Shown: positions 43,772 through 51,297 of the stretch, piece after piece
Layout of the letters: the number at the start of each line of letters is the position of its first letter
Numbering within the stretch: the stretch's first letter is position 1
DNA from: Christiangramia flava JLT2011
GTDB lineage: Bacteria > Bacteroidota > Bacteroidia > Flavobacteriales > Flavobacteriaceae
DNA: 64,000 bases
Assembly: GCF_001951155.1 (NCBI RefSeq)
Contig: NZ_CP016359.1
Coordinates: forward strand, 2,318,001-2,382,000
Direction of reading: 5' to 3'
The notes under the pieces: generated by a model
Seen by the model: only the letters and a program-made list of their open reading frames with translations
The model's database searches: none
Told to the model about the DNA's origin: nothing
Position numbers and translations under genes: made by a program

Positions 43772-43791
43772 CATTTTAAACTGAATTAATT

Positions 43792-45885
43792 ATGCAAAGT
43801 TTTAGAACCGAAATCGAAAATCCCGTTGTAGAACAGGATATTCTGGATTTGGAGAAGAAGATCAGGCAATTCCGTGAAGGAAAGGCTGATGAGGAGAAAT
43901 TTCGAAGCCTGCGTCTGGCGCGTGGCGTTTATGGGCAGCGGCAATCGGGTGTACAGATGGTTCGTATAAAACTGCCTTTTGGAAAGGTCACCTCAGAACA
44001 ACTGCATCGCATTGCAGATGTTTCCGATGAATATTCCACCGGGAGGCTGCATATTACCACGCGCCAAGATATCCAGATCCATTTTGTGAGCCTGGACCGC
44101 ACTCCGGAGTTGTGGGCGCAATTGGAAAAAGATGATGTAACGCTTCGTGAAGCCTGCGGGAATACGGTTAGAAATATCACTGCTTCCCCAGATGCCGGGA
44201 TCGATCCGAAAGAACCTTTTGATGTATCCCCTTATGCGGAAGCAACTTTTAAATTCTTTCTGCGGAATCCGATCTGCCAGGAAATGGGACGGAAATTCAA
44301 GATCGCATTCTCGTCTTCTGATGATGATACGGCCCTGAGTTATATCCATGACCTTGGTTTTATTCCGAAGATTCAGGATGGAAAACGCGGCTTCAAAGTG
44401 ATGTTAGGCGGCGGACTTGGTTCCCAGCCTCGTCATGCTGATGTACTTTCCGATTTTATTCCGACAGAAGAAATTATTCCGCTTACAGAAGGAGTGCTGA
44501 GAGTTTTTGATCGCTATGGCGAAAGAGCCAAAAGATTGAAAGCAAGAATGAAATTCCTTATAAAGGATATCGGCAGAGAAGCTTTCCTGGAATTGGTCGA
44601 GGAACAAAAAACATCTCTCTCCGGGAAACAACCTGAATTCGAAATCGAAAAATTTGAAGCTGCTCCGCCTTTGCAAAATGTGGAAGCTCCTTCGGTAAAT
44701 ATTGAAGATCAGAAAGCATTTGAAACCTGGAAAAATACGAACGTCGCTCCGCAAAAACAGGAAGGTTTATTCTCCATCGGGATTCGCGTTCCGCTAGGCG
44801 ATTTTTATACCGGTGGAGCTCGAAAACTGGCTGATCTGATTAAAAAATATGCGGGTAATGAACTGCGATTGACCTTGAGACAGGATATTTTGATCCGTCA
44901 TGTACGCGAAGAATTTCTGCCTTTTTTTTATTCGGAATTAAAGGAACTGGGTTATGCGGAAGCCGGTTATAATAAAACCGTTGATATTACCGCCTGCCCG
45001 GGAACCGATACTTGTAATCTTGGAATCGCCAGCAGTACCGGAATTGCAGATGTACTGGAAGATGTACTGAAGGAAGAATTTCCAAATTTTGTGAATGGTC
45101 GCGATATCACCATCAAGATCAGCGGGTGTATGAATGCCTGCGGACAGCATAATATGGCTGAAATTGGCTTCCAGGGAATGTCTATCAAATCTGGAAAAGC
45201 TGTTGCTCCAGCACTTCAGGTGTTGCTTGGCGGCGGGGTACTTGGAAACGGTGAAGGAAGATTTGCCGATAAAGTCGTGAAAGTTCCTAGCAAACGTGGA
45301 CCGGAAGCGCTGCGAATTCTGCTGAAAGATTTTGAAGCGAATGCTGAAAACGACGAGAAGTATGTGAATTATTACGATCGCCAGGGTAAAACATATTTTT
45401 ACGATCTCTTAAAAGATCTGGCCGATACCTCCAATCTAACGGAAAATGACTTTATCGATTGGGGTCACGAAAAACCTTATATAAAAGCCGTTGGAGTGGG
45501 AGAATGTGCCGGTGTGGTGATCGACCTGGTCGCTACTTTGCTGTTTGAAAGTGAAGAAAAGATCGATAACGCAAAAAGCGCATTGGAGCGTGGAGCTTAT
45601 TCCGATAGTATCTATCATGCATATTCATCAATCGTCAATTCAGCTAAGGCATTGCTGACCGCGGAAGATATCAAAACAAATACCCATGCGGGAATTATTT
45701 CCCAGTTTGATGAATCTTATGTCGAAACCGGGAAAATCGAACTTTCTACTTCGTTCAAGGATTTTGTATATCAGATGAAAGAAAATGAGCCGACAAAAGC
45801 TTTTGCTGAAAAGTATATCGAGGATGCATCCCTTTTTCTAAAAAGAGCCGATGCTTATAGAACAAGGGAGGTGCAAAATGTATAA
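43792..45885 (+). CDS. Nitrite/sulfite reductase with C-terminal HEPN-like domain
   Basis: A 697-residue siroheme/[4Fe-4S] reductase, probably the assimilatory sulfite reductase (sulfite to sulfide). Two ferredoxin-like half repeats begin RLHITTRQDIQIH (about 84) and LRLTLRQDILIRH (about 362). The four cluster and siroheme cysteines are C402 and C408 (ACPGTDTC) and C446 and C450 (SGCMNACGQH). After about residue 575 comes a helical domain (GAYSDSIYHAYSSIVNSAKA, THAGIISQF, VETGKIEL), the pattern of a HEPN domain; the R-x4-H RNase motif is lacking, so it is probably non-catalytic. Electrons likely come from ferredoxin, reduced by the flavoprotein at 47360. Siroheme genes follow. Confidence 0.93.
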   Translation: MQSFRTEIENPVVEQDILDLEKKIRQFREGKADEEKFRSLRLARGVYGQRQSGVQMVRIKLPFGKVTSEQLHRIADVSDEYSTGRLHITTRQDIQIHFVSLDRTPELWAQLEKDDVTLREACGNTVRNITASPDAGIDPKEPFDVSPYAEATFKFFLRNPICQEMGRKFKIAFSSSDDDTALSYIHDLGFIPKIQDGKRGFKVMLGGGLGSQPRHADVLSDFIPTEEIIPLTEGVLRVFDRYGERAKRLKARMKFLIKDIGREAFLELVEEQKTSLSGKQPEFEIEKFEAAPPLQNVEAPSVNIEDQKAFETWKNTNVAPQKQEGLFSIGIRVPLGDFYTGGARKLADLIKKYAGNELRLTLRQDILIRHVREEFLPFFYSELKELGYAEAGYNKTVDITACPGTDTCNLGIASSTGIADVLEDVLKEEFPNFVNGRDITIKISGCMNACGQHNMAEIGFQGMSIKSGKAVAPALQVLLGGGVLGNGEGRFADKVVKVPSKRGPEALRILLKDFEANAENDEKYVNYYDRQGKTYFYDLLKDLADTSNLTENDFIDWGHEKPYIKAVGVGECAGVVIDLVATLLFESEEKIDNAKSALERGAYSDSIYHAYSSIVNSAKALLTAEDIKTNTHAGIISQFDESYVETGKIELSTSFKDFVYQMKENEPTKAFAEKYIEDASLFLKRADAYRTREVQNV

Positions 45886-46669
45886 TCAGCCAAAATTAAG
45901 CGTTGTCGGTGCAGGACCGGGAGACCCGGAGTTGATCACCATTAAAGCGGTTCGCGCACTGGAGTCGGCTAATGTCGTATTGTACGACGCGCTGATCAAC
46001 CGTGAATTACTGGAATATGCACCTCAGGCCGAACATATTTTCGTTGGAAAAAGAAAGGACCGGCATCGCTATTCTCAGGATGAGATCAATGAACTGATCG
46101 TGAAATATGCTTTGGAGCGCGGCCATGTGGTGCGTTTGAAAGGTGGCGACCCGTTTATCTTCGGAAGAGGTTCTGAAGAGATCAATTATGCAAGAAAACA
46201 TCGACTGGAAACTGAGGTAGTTTCAGGAATTACTTCTTCCATAGCGGTGCCGGCAAATGTCGGGATTCCGCTAACGCAAAGAGGAACTTCTGAAAGTTTT
46301 TGGGTAATCACGGGAACAACATCCAGCAAGAAACTTTCCGAAGATGTAAAGCTGGCAGCACAATCAACCGCTACCGTTGCCATCTTAATGGGAATGGGAA
46401 AACTGGAGGAAATCGTAGAGGTTTTTAAAAGCTTCGGAAAAAAGGATATTCCTGTTGGGATTATTCAGAATGGAACAACGGTCAATGAGCGATCGGGTTT
46501 CGGAACCATAGATACGATTGTGGATGTCGTTTCAGATAAAAAACTCACTTCCCCCGCAATTATCGTGATCGGCGAAGTGGTGAAAGAAGCGAACGCTTTG
46601 CAGGAAGTTTTTCAGAATGTGCAAAATATTCCGCAGCAATCAAAATTAATAAATGCCGGAGCGGCTTAA
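45878..46669 (+). CDS. cobA: Uroporphyrinogen-III C-methyltransferase
   Basis: A 263-residue SAM-dependent methyltransferase turning uroporphyrinogen III into precorrin-2, the first step of siroheme synthesis. SVVGAGPGDPELITIKAVRAL (quoted in part), YDALIN, KGGDPFIFGRGSEE and GITSSIAVPANVGIPLTQRG are the canonical blocks. The ATG at 45878 is chosen: it has a strong Shine-Dalgarno sequence (AGGGAGG, 7 bases upstream), unusual for this genome. It overlaps the end of the sulfite reductase by 8 bases. An in-frame ATG at 45851 is not supported by family similarity. Confidence 0.95.
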   Translation: MYNQPKLSVVGAGPGDPELITIKAVRALESANVVLYDALINRELLEYAPQAEHIFVGKRKDRHRYSQDEINELIVKYALERGHVVRLKGGDPFIFGRGSEEINYARKHRLETEVVSGITSSIAVPANVGIPLTQRGTSESFWVITGTTSSKKLSEDVKLAAQSTATVAILMGMGKLEEIVEVFKSFGKKDIPVGIIQNGTTVNERSGFGTIDTIVDVVSDKKLTSPAIIVIGEVVKEANALQEVFQNVQNIPQQSKLINAGAA

Positions 46670-46677
46670 GCCAGGAA

Positions 46678-46732
46678 CGTTATCCTAAACTGGTTTCAAA
46701 ATCTGTGAGAAGCTGAAATCGAAGATTCAACG
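46678..46732 (-). repeat. Degenerate copy of dispersed repeat family B
   Basis: Read on the plus strand it aligns with the reverse complement of the 36199-36256 copy: CGTTATCCTAAAC, TTTCAAAATCT, AGAAGCTGAAA, then a decayed end CAACG. Lies in the 104-base gap between the two siroheme genes. Confidence 0.5.
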
Positions 46733-46773
46733 AAATTAAACAAGCTGAACCTGACGGATAAAAGAATTGAAAA

Positions 46774-47358
46774 ATGGAAGAAAGAAACGAACTATACCCG
46801 GTTTTTCTAAAGGTTAGCAAACTGAACGTGTTGATCGTAGGCGGCGGAAATGTGGGGCATGAAAAACTTCACTTTCTGCTGAAATCGAGTCCGAATGCGA
46901 ATGTGGAGGTTGTCGCAAAATGGTTTGCACCGGAAGTGATCGAATTAGCGAAAAAACATAATTTAAAACTGACAAAAAGCAGTTATCGCAGGAAATTCCT
47001 GAAGAAGAAGCATTTCGTTGTAGCGGCTACTAATGACGCCAGGCTGAATAAGCGGGTTTATCGTCATGCTAAAAAGCGGTACCTGTTGGCCAATATCGCC
47101 GATACACCGGAACTATGCGATTTCTATATGGGCGGAATTGTGAATAAGGGTCATGTGAAAATAGCCATTTCCACGAATGGGAAATCACCAACTACAGCCA
47201 AGCGTTTGCGGCAGTTTTTTGAGGAGGTGATCCCGGAAAATGTGAATGAAATGGTTCAGAATTTAAATGAATACCGGAAAACCCTGAAAGGCGATTTCGA
47301 AGCCAAGGTGATCCAGATGAATACGATTACAGAATCTTTAATCTCAAAAAAAGAATAA
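46774..47358 (+). CDS. Precorrin-2 dehydrogenase / sirohydrochlorin ferrochelatase (siroheme synthase N-terminal type)
   Basis: A 194-residue protein equal to the N-terminal half of CysG (Met8p-type): it oxidises precorrin-2 with NAD and probably inserts iron to give siroheme. The NAD loop is LIVGGGNVGHEKL (about 19-31), followed by VVAATNDARLNKRVY and the dimer domain AISTNGKSPTTAKRLRQF with the functional Ser-Pro region. It completes the siroheme pathway for the upstream sulfite reductase. The next gene starts 1 base after its stop. Confidence 0.92.
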   Translation: MEERNELYPVFLKVSKLNVLIVGGGNVGHEKLHFLLKSSPNANVEVVAKWFAPEVIELAKKHNLKLTKSSYRRKFLKKKHFVVAATNDARLNKRVYRHAKKRYLLANIADTPELCDFYMGGIVNKGHVKIAISTNGKSPTTAKRLRQFFEEVIPENVNEMVQNLNEYRKTLKGDFEAKVIQMNTITESLISKKE

Positions 47359-47359
47359 A

Positions 47360-48424
47360 ATGATTAAGACAGATATCCTGATTATTGGAGCAGGACCAAC
47401 CGGACTTTTTACCGTATTTGAGGCCGGACTTTTAAAACTGAAAACGCATTTGATCGATGCGCTTCCACAGCCTGGAGGGCAGTGTTCAGAAATATATCCT
47501 AAAAAACCGATCTATGATATTCCCGGTTTTCCGGAGGTGTTAGCCGGAGACCTGGTAACGAACCTGATGGAGCAGATCAAGCCTTTTGAACCTGGCTTTA
47601 CCCTGGGGGAGAGAGCAGAAACGCTGGAAAAGTTAGATGACGGGACTTTTATCGTGACCACAAATAAAGGCACCCAACATCATGCACCTGTGGTGGCGAT
47701 CGCCGGTGGACTTGGTTCCTTTGAGCCTCGTAAACCGCCAATTAAGAATATTGCAGACTTTGAAGATCACGGCGTAGAATATTTTATTAAAGATCCGGAA
47801 CAGTATCGAGGAAAAAGGGTCGTGATCGCCGGAGGGGGAGATTCGGCTTTAGACTGGGCGATCTACCTGGCAGATGTTGCCGATGAGGTGGCTTTGGTTC
47901 ACCGAAGAAGCGAATTCCGTGGAGCGTTAGATTCCGTAGAAAGAGTGGCAGAACTGGCAAAACTTGGTAAGATCGAAATGATCACCAATGCAGAAGTGGT
48001 TGGTCTTCGTGGAGAAGAGAACCTTCAGCAGGTGGTTATTCGTCATAAAGATGAAGCTCGAGGAGAAGAATTTAAAGATGTCGATCATTTTATTCCGTTA
48101 TTCGGATTGTCTCCGAAGCTCGGACCAATTGGTGACTGGGGATTGGAGATTGAAAAGAATGCGATCAAGGTCGATAATTCCTATGATTATCAAACAAACA
48201 TTCCGGGAGTGTATGCAATCGGCGATGTGAATACTTATAAAGGAAAACTGAAACTGATCCTTTCCGGATTCCACGAGGCGGCGATCATGTGCCAGAGTGC
48301 CTACCAGAGAATTCACCCTGATAAAAAGTACATTCTTAAATATACCACTGTTGGCGGTGTGGAAGGATTTGATGGAAGTAAAAAGGAAGCCAAAAAAGAA
48401 GTGGTGCAGAGTATTGGAGTTTGA
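47360..48424 (+). CDS. Ferredoxin/flavodoxin-NADP+ reductase, thioredoxin-reductase-like
   Basis: A 354-residue FAD/NAD(P)H flavoprotein. FAD loop GAGPTGLFTVFEAG (about 10-23), PQPGGQCSEIYPKKPIYDIPG, NADP loop AGGGDSALDWAIYL (about 155-168) followed by HRRSEFRG (2'-phosphate arginines), and GVYAIGDVNTY at the FAD end. It lacks the CxxC redox pair of thioredoxin reductases, as in the FNR subgroup of this fold. Being last in the sulfite-assimilation operon (1-base spacing), it likely reduces the ferredoxin for sulfite reductase. A terminator follows. Confidence 0.9.
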   Translation: MIKTDILIIGAGPTGLFTVFEAGLLKLKTHLIDALPQPGGQCSEIYPKKPIYDIPGFPEVLAGDLVTNLMEQIKPFEPGFTLGERAETLEKLDDGTFIVTTNKGTQHHAPVVAIAGGLGSFEPRKPPIKNIADFEDHGVEYFIKDPEQYRGKRVVIAGGGDSALDWAIYLADVADEVALVHRRSEFRGALDSVERVAELAKLGKIEMITNAEVVGLRGEENLQQVVIRHKDEARGEEFKDVDHFIPLFGLSPKLGPIGDWGLEIEKNAIKVDNSYDYQTNIPGVYAIGDVNTYKGKLKLILSGFHEAAIMCQSAYQRIHPDKKYILKYTTVGGVEGFDGSKKEAKKEVVQSIGV

Positions 48425-48447
48425 TTAGTCGCAAGACTTGTTTTTAT

Positions 48448-48480
48448 AAAACCTGCGGAACTTTTTCGCGGGTTTTTTTT
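48448..48480 (+). terminator. Intrinsic terminator at the end of the sulfite-assimilation operon
   Basis: AAAACCTGCG (48448-48457) pairs with CGCGGGTTTT (48467-48476, one G-U), with a T-run to 48480. Confidence 0.85.
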
Positions 48481-48558
48481 AACTACCTGTTTCTCATCTC
48501 AAAGCTTTTATAAACTAAATTAGACTTGTTAATGCGAAAATCAGACATGTTTAATTAA

Positions 48559-49065
48559 ATGAATTGGAAGATGAAAGAGTTGAAATTAGAGTTCAGGATT
48601 GATAAAGAGAATCATAAGATCTTAGTGGAAAAAGAATTTGCTGCTCCGCTGGATATTGTCTGGTCTGCGTGGACGCGAGCAGAAACTCTGGATAAATGGT
48701 GGGGCCCAAAACCCTGGAATGCAAAGACCAAAGAGATGCAATTTCGCAAGGGCGGAAGCTGGTTATACGCCATGCAGGGGCCGGAAGGTGAAGAGCATTT
48801 TTCTAAAGCTGAATTCCAGGAGGTCATACCGGAACAGCGCTTCGTGAGTGATGATTATTTCTGTGATGAAAATGGCAAAATCAATGAGGATTTTGGGAAA
48901 TCGAAATGGATAGTTGAGTTTGAGCCGGAAGGAGCTCATACCCTAGTTAAAATTGAAACGGTTTACGATTCTGAAGAGATCATGGAACAAATGCTGAATA
49001 TGGGGTTTCAGGAAGGCTTTGCTGCCGGATTGCTGCAGCTGGATGATTACCTGGAACCGAATTAA
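48559..49065 (+). CDS. SRPBCC/AHSA1-type lipid-binding-fold protein
   Basis: A 168-residue START/AHSA1-like protein: EKEFAAPLDIVWSAWTRAETLDKWWGP (quoted in part), GGSWLYAMQGPEGEEHF and the C-terminal GFAAGLLQLDDYL are family-typical. Such proteins bind hydrophobic ligands or act as Hsp90-activator-like folds; nothing here specifies the ligand. The alternative ATG at 48571 is equally plausible. It is probably monocistronic after the preceding terminator. Confidence 0.87.
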   Translation: MNWKMKELKLEFRIDKENHKILVEKEFAAPLDIVWSAWTRAETLDKWWGPKPWNAKTKEMQFRKGGSWLYAMQGPEGEEHFSKAEFQEVIPEQRFVSDDYFCDENGKINEDFGKSKWIVEFEPEGAHTLVKIETVYDSEEIMEQMLNMGFQEGFAAGLLQLDDYLEPN

Positions 49066-49133
49066 ACCCAGATCCATTTGCGAAATGCTGAAATTGGCTT
49101 CAGGAATGTTACCTTTGCCCAAAAATTATTGGC

Positions 49134-49556
49134 ATGAAGATCAGTCTGAAAAGAATCAACGATAATTATTTATTTGAAACCACCAACGAGCGTGGAAATA
49201 TTGTACTGCTGGACAATAAATCTGAAGGCGAGCCCAAAGGTGCCAGCCCAATGGACCTTTTGTTACGCGGAATCGCAGGTTGCAGCAGTATCGACGTGGT
49301 AATGATTTTACGCAAAATGCAGCATGAACTGGAAGACCTTCGCGTGGAAGTGGAAGGTTTCAGGGAAGATGGTGCAGTGCCAAATGTGTTCAAGAAAATT
49401 CAGCTGGATTTTATTCTGAAAGGCGATGTTCCTTCAGCAAAAGTGAAAAGAGCGGTTGATCTTTCCATGGAAAAATACTGTTCGGTTTCAAAGATGCTGG
49501 AGAAAGCAGCAGAAATCAACTATTCTGTTAGCCTGAACGGGGAGATTGTGGAGTAA
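49134..49556 (+). CDS. OsmC-family peroxide-detoxifying protein
   Basis: A 140-residue OsmC/Ohr-fold thiol protein. The two active-site cysteines are in GIAGCSSIDV (about residue 51) and EKYCSVSKML (about 123), and the Arg/Glu-bearing first strand region is present. Such proteins reduce organic hydroperoxides with dithiol help. A TACCTTTG box (49110-49117) lies 17 bases before the start and could be a -7 element. It partly overlaps or abuts the next gene, depending on that gene's start. Confidence 0.9.
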   Translation: MKISLKRINDNYLFETTNERGNIVLLDNKSEGEPKGASPMDLLLRGIAGCSSIDVVMILRKMQHELEDLRVEVEGFREDGAVPNVFKKIQLDFILKGDVPSAKVKRAVDLSMEKYCSVSKMLEKAAEINYSVSLNGEIVE

Positions 49557-49557
49557 T

Positions 49558-50061
49558 TTGAATCGATTCGAAACAAATATTGTCAAGACCTGGAATCCGT
49601 CATGGTGGATCAGAGCTATTGGAGTAGTTTTTATTATTTCAGGAGCCTTAATGCTTTATATTCTCGATATTGAAAACAAGAGCTTGAAAATTCTTGGTGG
49701 GGTTTTATATTTTGTTGGGATGGTTTTCGGATTAAGTTTTTCTTTTATTAAGCCGAAGAAATTGGGAGAATTGAGTTTGTCTTCCGAAGAATTGAAAATT
49801 GAAACTGATTCGGTAAGGGTTTTTCCTTTAGACCGGATTCGGGAAATTGCATTGGATTATAACGGCTATGGCAGTTGGTGGAGTCATTCCTTACACGGAG
49901 GTAAAAATCGGTTGTACTTTGAAACCGATACCGGCGAAAAATTTGATTATGAAATCACACTTCAGAACAGGCAGAAGAAGGAAGAATTGAAGAGTTTATT
50001 GGGAACGATGAAAGATCAGTTGAATTATCAAATCGAGCAAAAGAGCAACTATTCATTTTAA
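49558..50061 (+). CDS. Two-helix membrane protein of unknown function
   Basis: Not assigned to a family. The product is about 167 residues from the TTG at 49558 (a TTG at 49546 overlaps osmC). It has two adjacent transmembrane segments near residues 16-36 and 42-62 (RAIGVVFIISGALMLYI and GGVLYFVGMVFGLSFSF), then a soluble C-terminal domain with strands LSLSSEELKIETDSVRVF, and a WWSHSLHGGKNRL loop. The pattern (short hydrophobic hairpin plus cytosolic PH-like sandwich) resembles bacterial PH-domain membrane proteins, but this is only suggestive. It is the last gene before the metH riboswitch. Confidence 0.72.
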   Translation: MNRFETNIVKTWNPSWWIRAIGVVFIISGALMLYILDIENKSLKILGGVLYFVGMVFGLSFSFIKPKKLGELSLSSEELKIETDSVRVFPLDRIREIALDYNGYGSWWSHSLHGGKNRLYFETDTGEKFDYEITLQNRQKKEELKSLLGTMKDQLNYQIEQKSNYSF

Positions 50062-50088
50062 ACCTTCAGATTATTCTGCTTTAATCAC

Positions 50089-50118
50089 TTGTATTTTCAG
50101 GGCTTAGCCCTATATTTG
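50089..50118 (+). promoter_or_regulatory. metH promoter
   Basis: TTG at 50089-50091, 19-base spacer, TATATTTG at 50111-50118. Transcription would start about 15-20 bases before the SAM-I riboswitch. Confidence 0.7.
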
Positions 50119-50139
50119 CCAAAGTTCATTTTTTACTAT

Positions 50140-50242
50140 TGGTTATCAAGAAAGGTTGAGGGATTAGACCCTGTGAAACCTTGGCAACCCTCCTGTAATG
50201 GGAGAAGGTGCTAAATTCTACTGCATCGCAGATAGATAACAA
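50140..50242 (+). promoter_or_regulatory. SAM-I (S-box) riboswitch before metH
   Basis: P1 arms GTTATC (50142-50147) and GATAAC (50235-50240) enclose the hallmark SAM-I core: ATCAAGAAAGGTTGAGGGA, then GAAACCTTGGCAACC, a P3 hairpin CCTCC/GGGAG and GGTGCTAAATTC. In this class SAM binding normally lowers expression of methionine genes, here the split methionine synthase. No ordinary terminator follows before the start codon at 50287; a pyrimidine tract at 50249-50265 might serve as an expression platform. Confidence 0.92.
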
Positions 50243-50286
50243 GAATACTTTCCTTCTTCTTTTTTGATACAAATTATTTACTGAAA

Positions 50287-51294
50287 ATGTCAAAAATAGA
50301 AGAGATACTCTCTCAAAAAATATTAATACTAGACGGTGCCATGGGTACGATGCTTCAGGATTATCAGTTCTCTGAAGAAGATTTCCGTGGAAAACGTTTC
50401 GCCGACTGGCCGGTTTCGGTTAAGGGTAATAACGACCTGTTATCCCTTACTCAGCCTAAAGCCATTGCAGATGTACACCGGAAATATTTTGAAGCTGGGG
50501 CTGATATCGTAGAAACGAATACCTTCTCCGGAACGACCATTGCTATGGCCGATTACCAGATGGAAGAACTGGTTTATGAGCTCAATTATGAGTCGGCTAG
50601 AATCGCCAAACAAGTTGCTGAAGAAGTGACCGCTGAAAACCCTGAAAAACCGCGTTTTGTGGCCGGAGCGATGGGGCCGACCAATAAGACGGCCAGTATG
50701 AGTCCAGATGTAAATGATCCTGGCTACCGCGCGATCAGTTTTCAGGAGTTATACGATGCTTACAAACAACAGGCAAAAGCTTTGATCGATGGTGGGGTGG
50801 ATGTGTTGCTGGTGGAAACCGTTTTTGATACGCTAAATGCCAAGGCAGCGCTATTTGCCATTGATGAATTAAAAGCAGAGATCAATAAGGATATTCCGGT
50901 GATGGTGAGCGGTACGATTACCGATGCCTCCGGAAGAACGCTTTCCGGCCAGACGGCGGAAGCTTTCCTGATTTCGGTTTCACATATTCCGCTGTTGAGC
51001 ATCGGTTTCAATTGCGCTTTGGGAGCAAAGCAACTCACACCGCATCTGGAAGCGGTAGCCAGAAATACCAATTATGGCGTATCAGCTTATCCGAATGCCG
51101 GGCTGCCGAATGCTTTTGGGGAGTATGATCAGGATGCTCCGGAAATGGCAGGTCAGATCAGGGAATATCTTGAAAAAGGACTCGTAAATATCATTGGTGG
51201 TTGCTGCGGAACGACTCCCGCACATATCACTGCGATCGCCAATATCGCCAAAGACTACAAACCAAGACCAATCAAAAAACTGCAAACCGCTTAA
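50287..51294 (+). CDS. metH: Methionine synthase, homocysteine-binding subunit (split MetH, part 1)
   Basis: A 335-residue homocysteine S-methyltransferase domain equal to the N-terminal module of cobalamin-dependent MetH. ILDGAMGTMLQDY (about 13-25), ETNTFSGTTIA, SIGFNCALGAKQL (first zinc Cys, about 243) and IIGGCCGTTPAHI with the two further zinc cysteines are visible. The usual single MetH chain is here split, as commonly seen in flavobacteria, with the rest encoded 3 bases downstream. It is the first gene behind the SAM-I riboswitch. Confidence 0.95.
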   Translation: MSKIEEILSQKILILDGAMGTMLQDYQFSEEDFRGKRFADWPVSVKGNNDLLSLTQPKAIADVHRKYFEAGADIVETNTFSGTTIAMADYQMEELVYELNYESARIAKQVAEEVTAENPEKPRFVAGAMGPTNKTASMSPDVNDPGYRAISFQELYDAYKQQAKALIDGGVDVLLVETVFDTLNAKAALFAIDELKAEINKDIPVMVSGTITDASGRTLSGQTAEAFLISVSHIPLLSIGFNCALGAKQLTPHLEAVARNTNYGVSAYPNAGLPNAFGEYDQDAPEMAGQIREYLEKGLVNIIGGCCGTTPAHITAIANIAKDYKPRPIKKLQTA

Positions 51295-51297
51295 TTT

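Noticed and set aside
49546..49557. Upstream TTG start for the two-helix membrane protein
   Set aside because: It overlaps osmC and gives no extra family similarity; the TTG at 49558 avoids the overlap. Not decisive.
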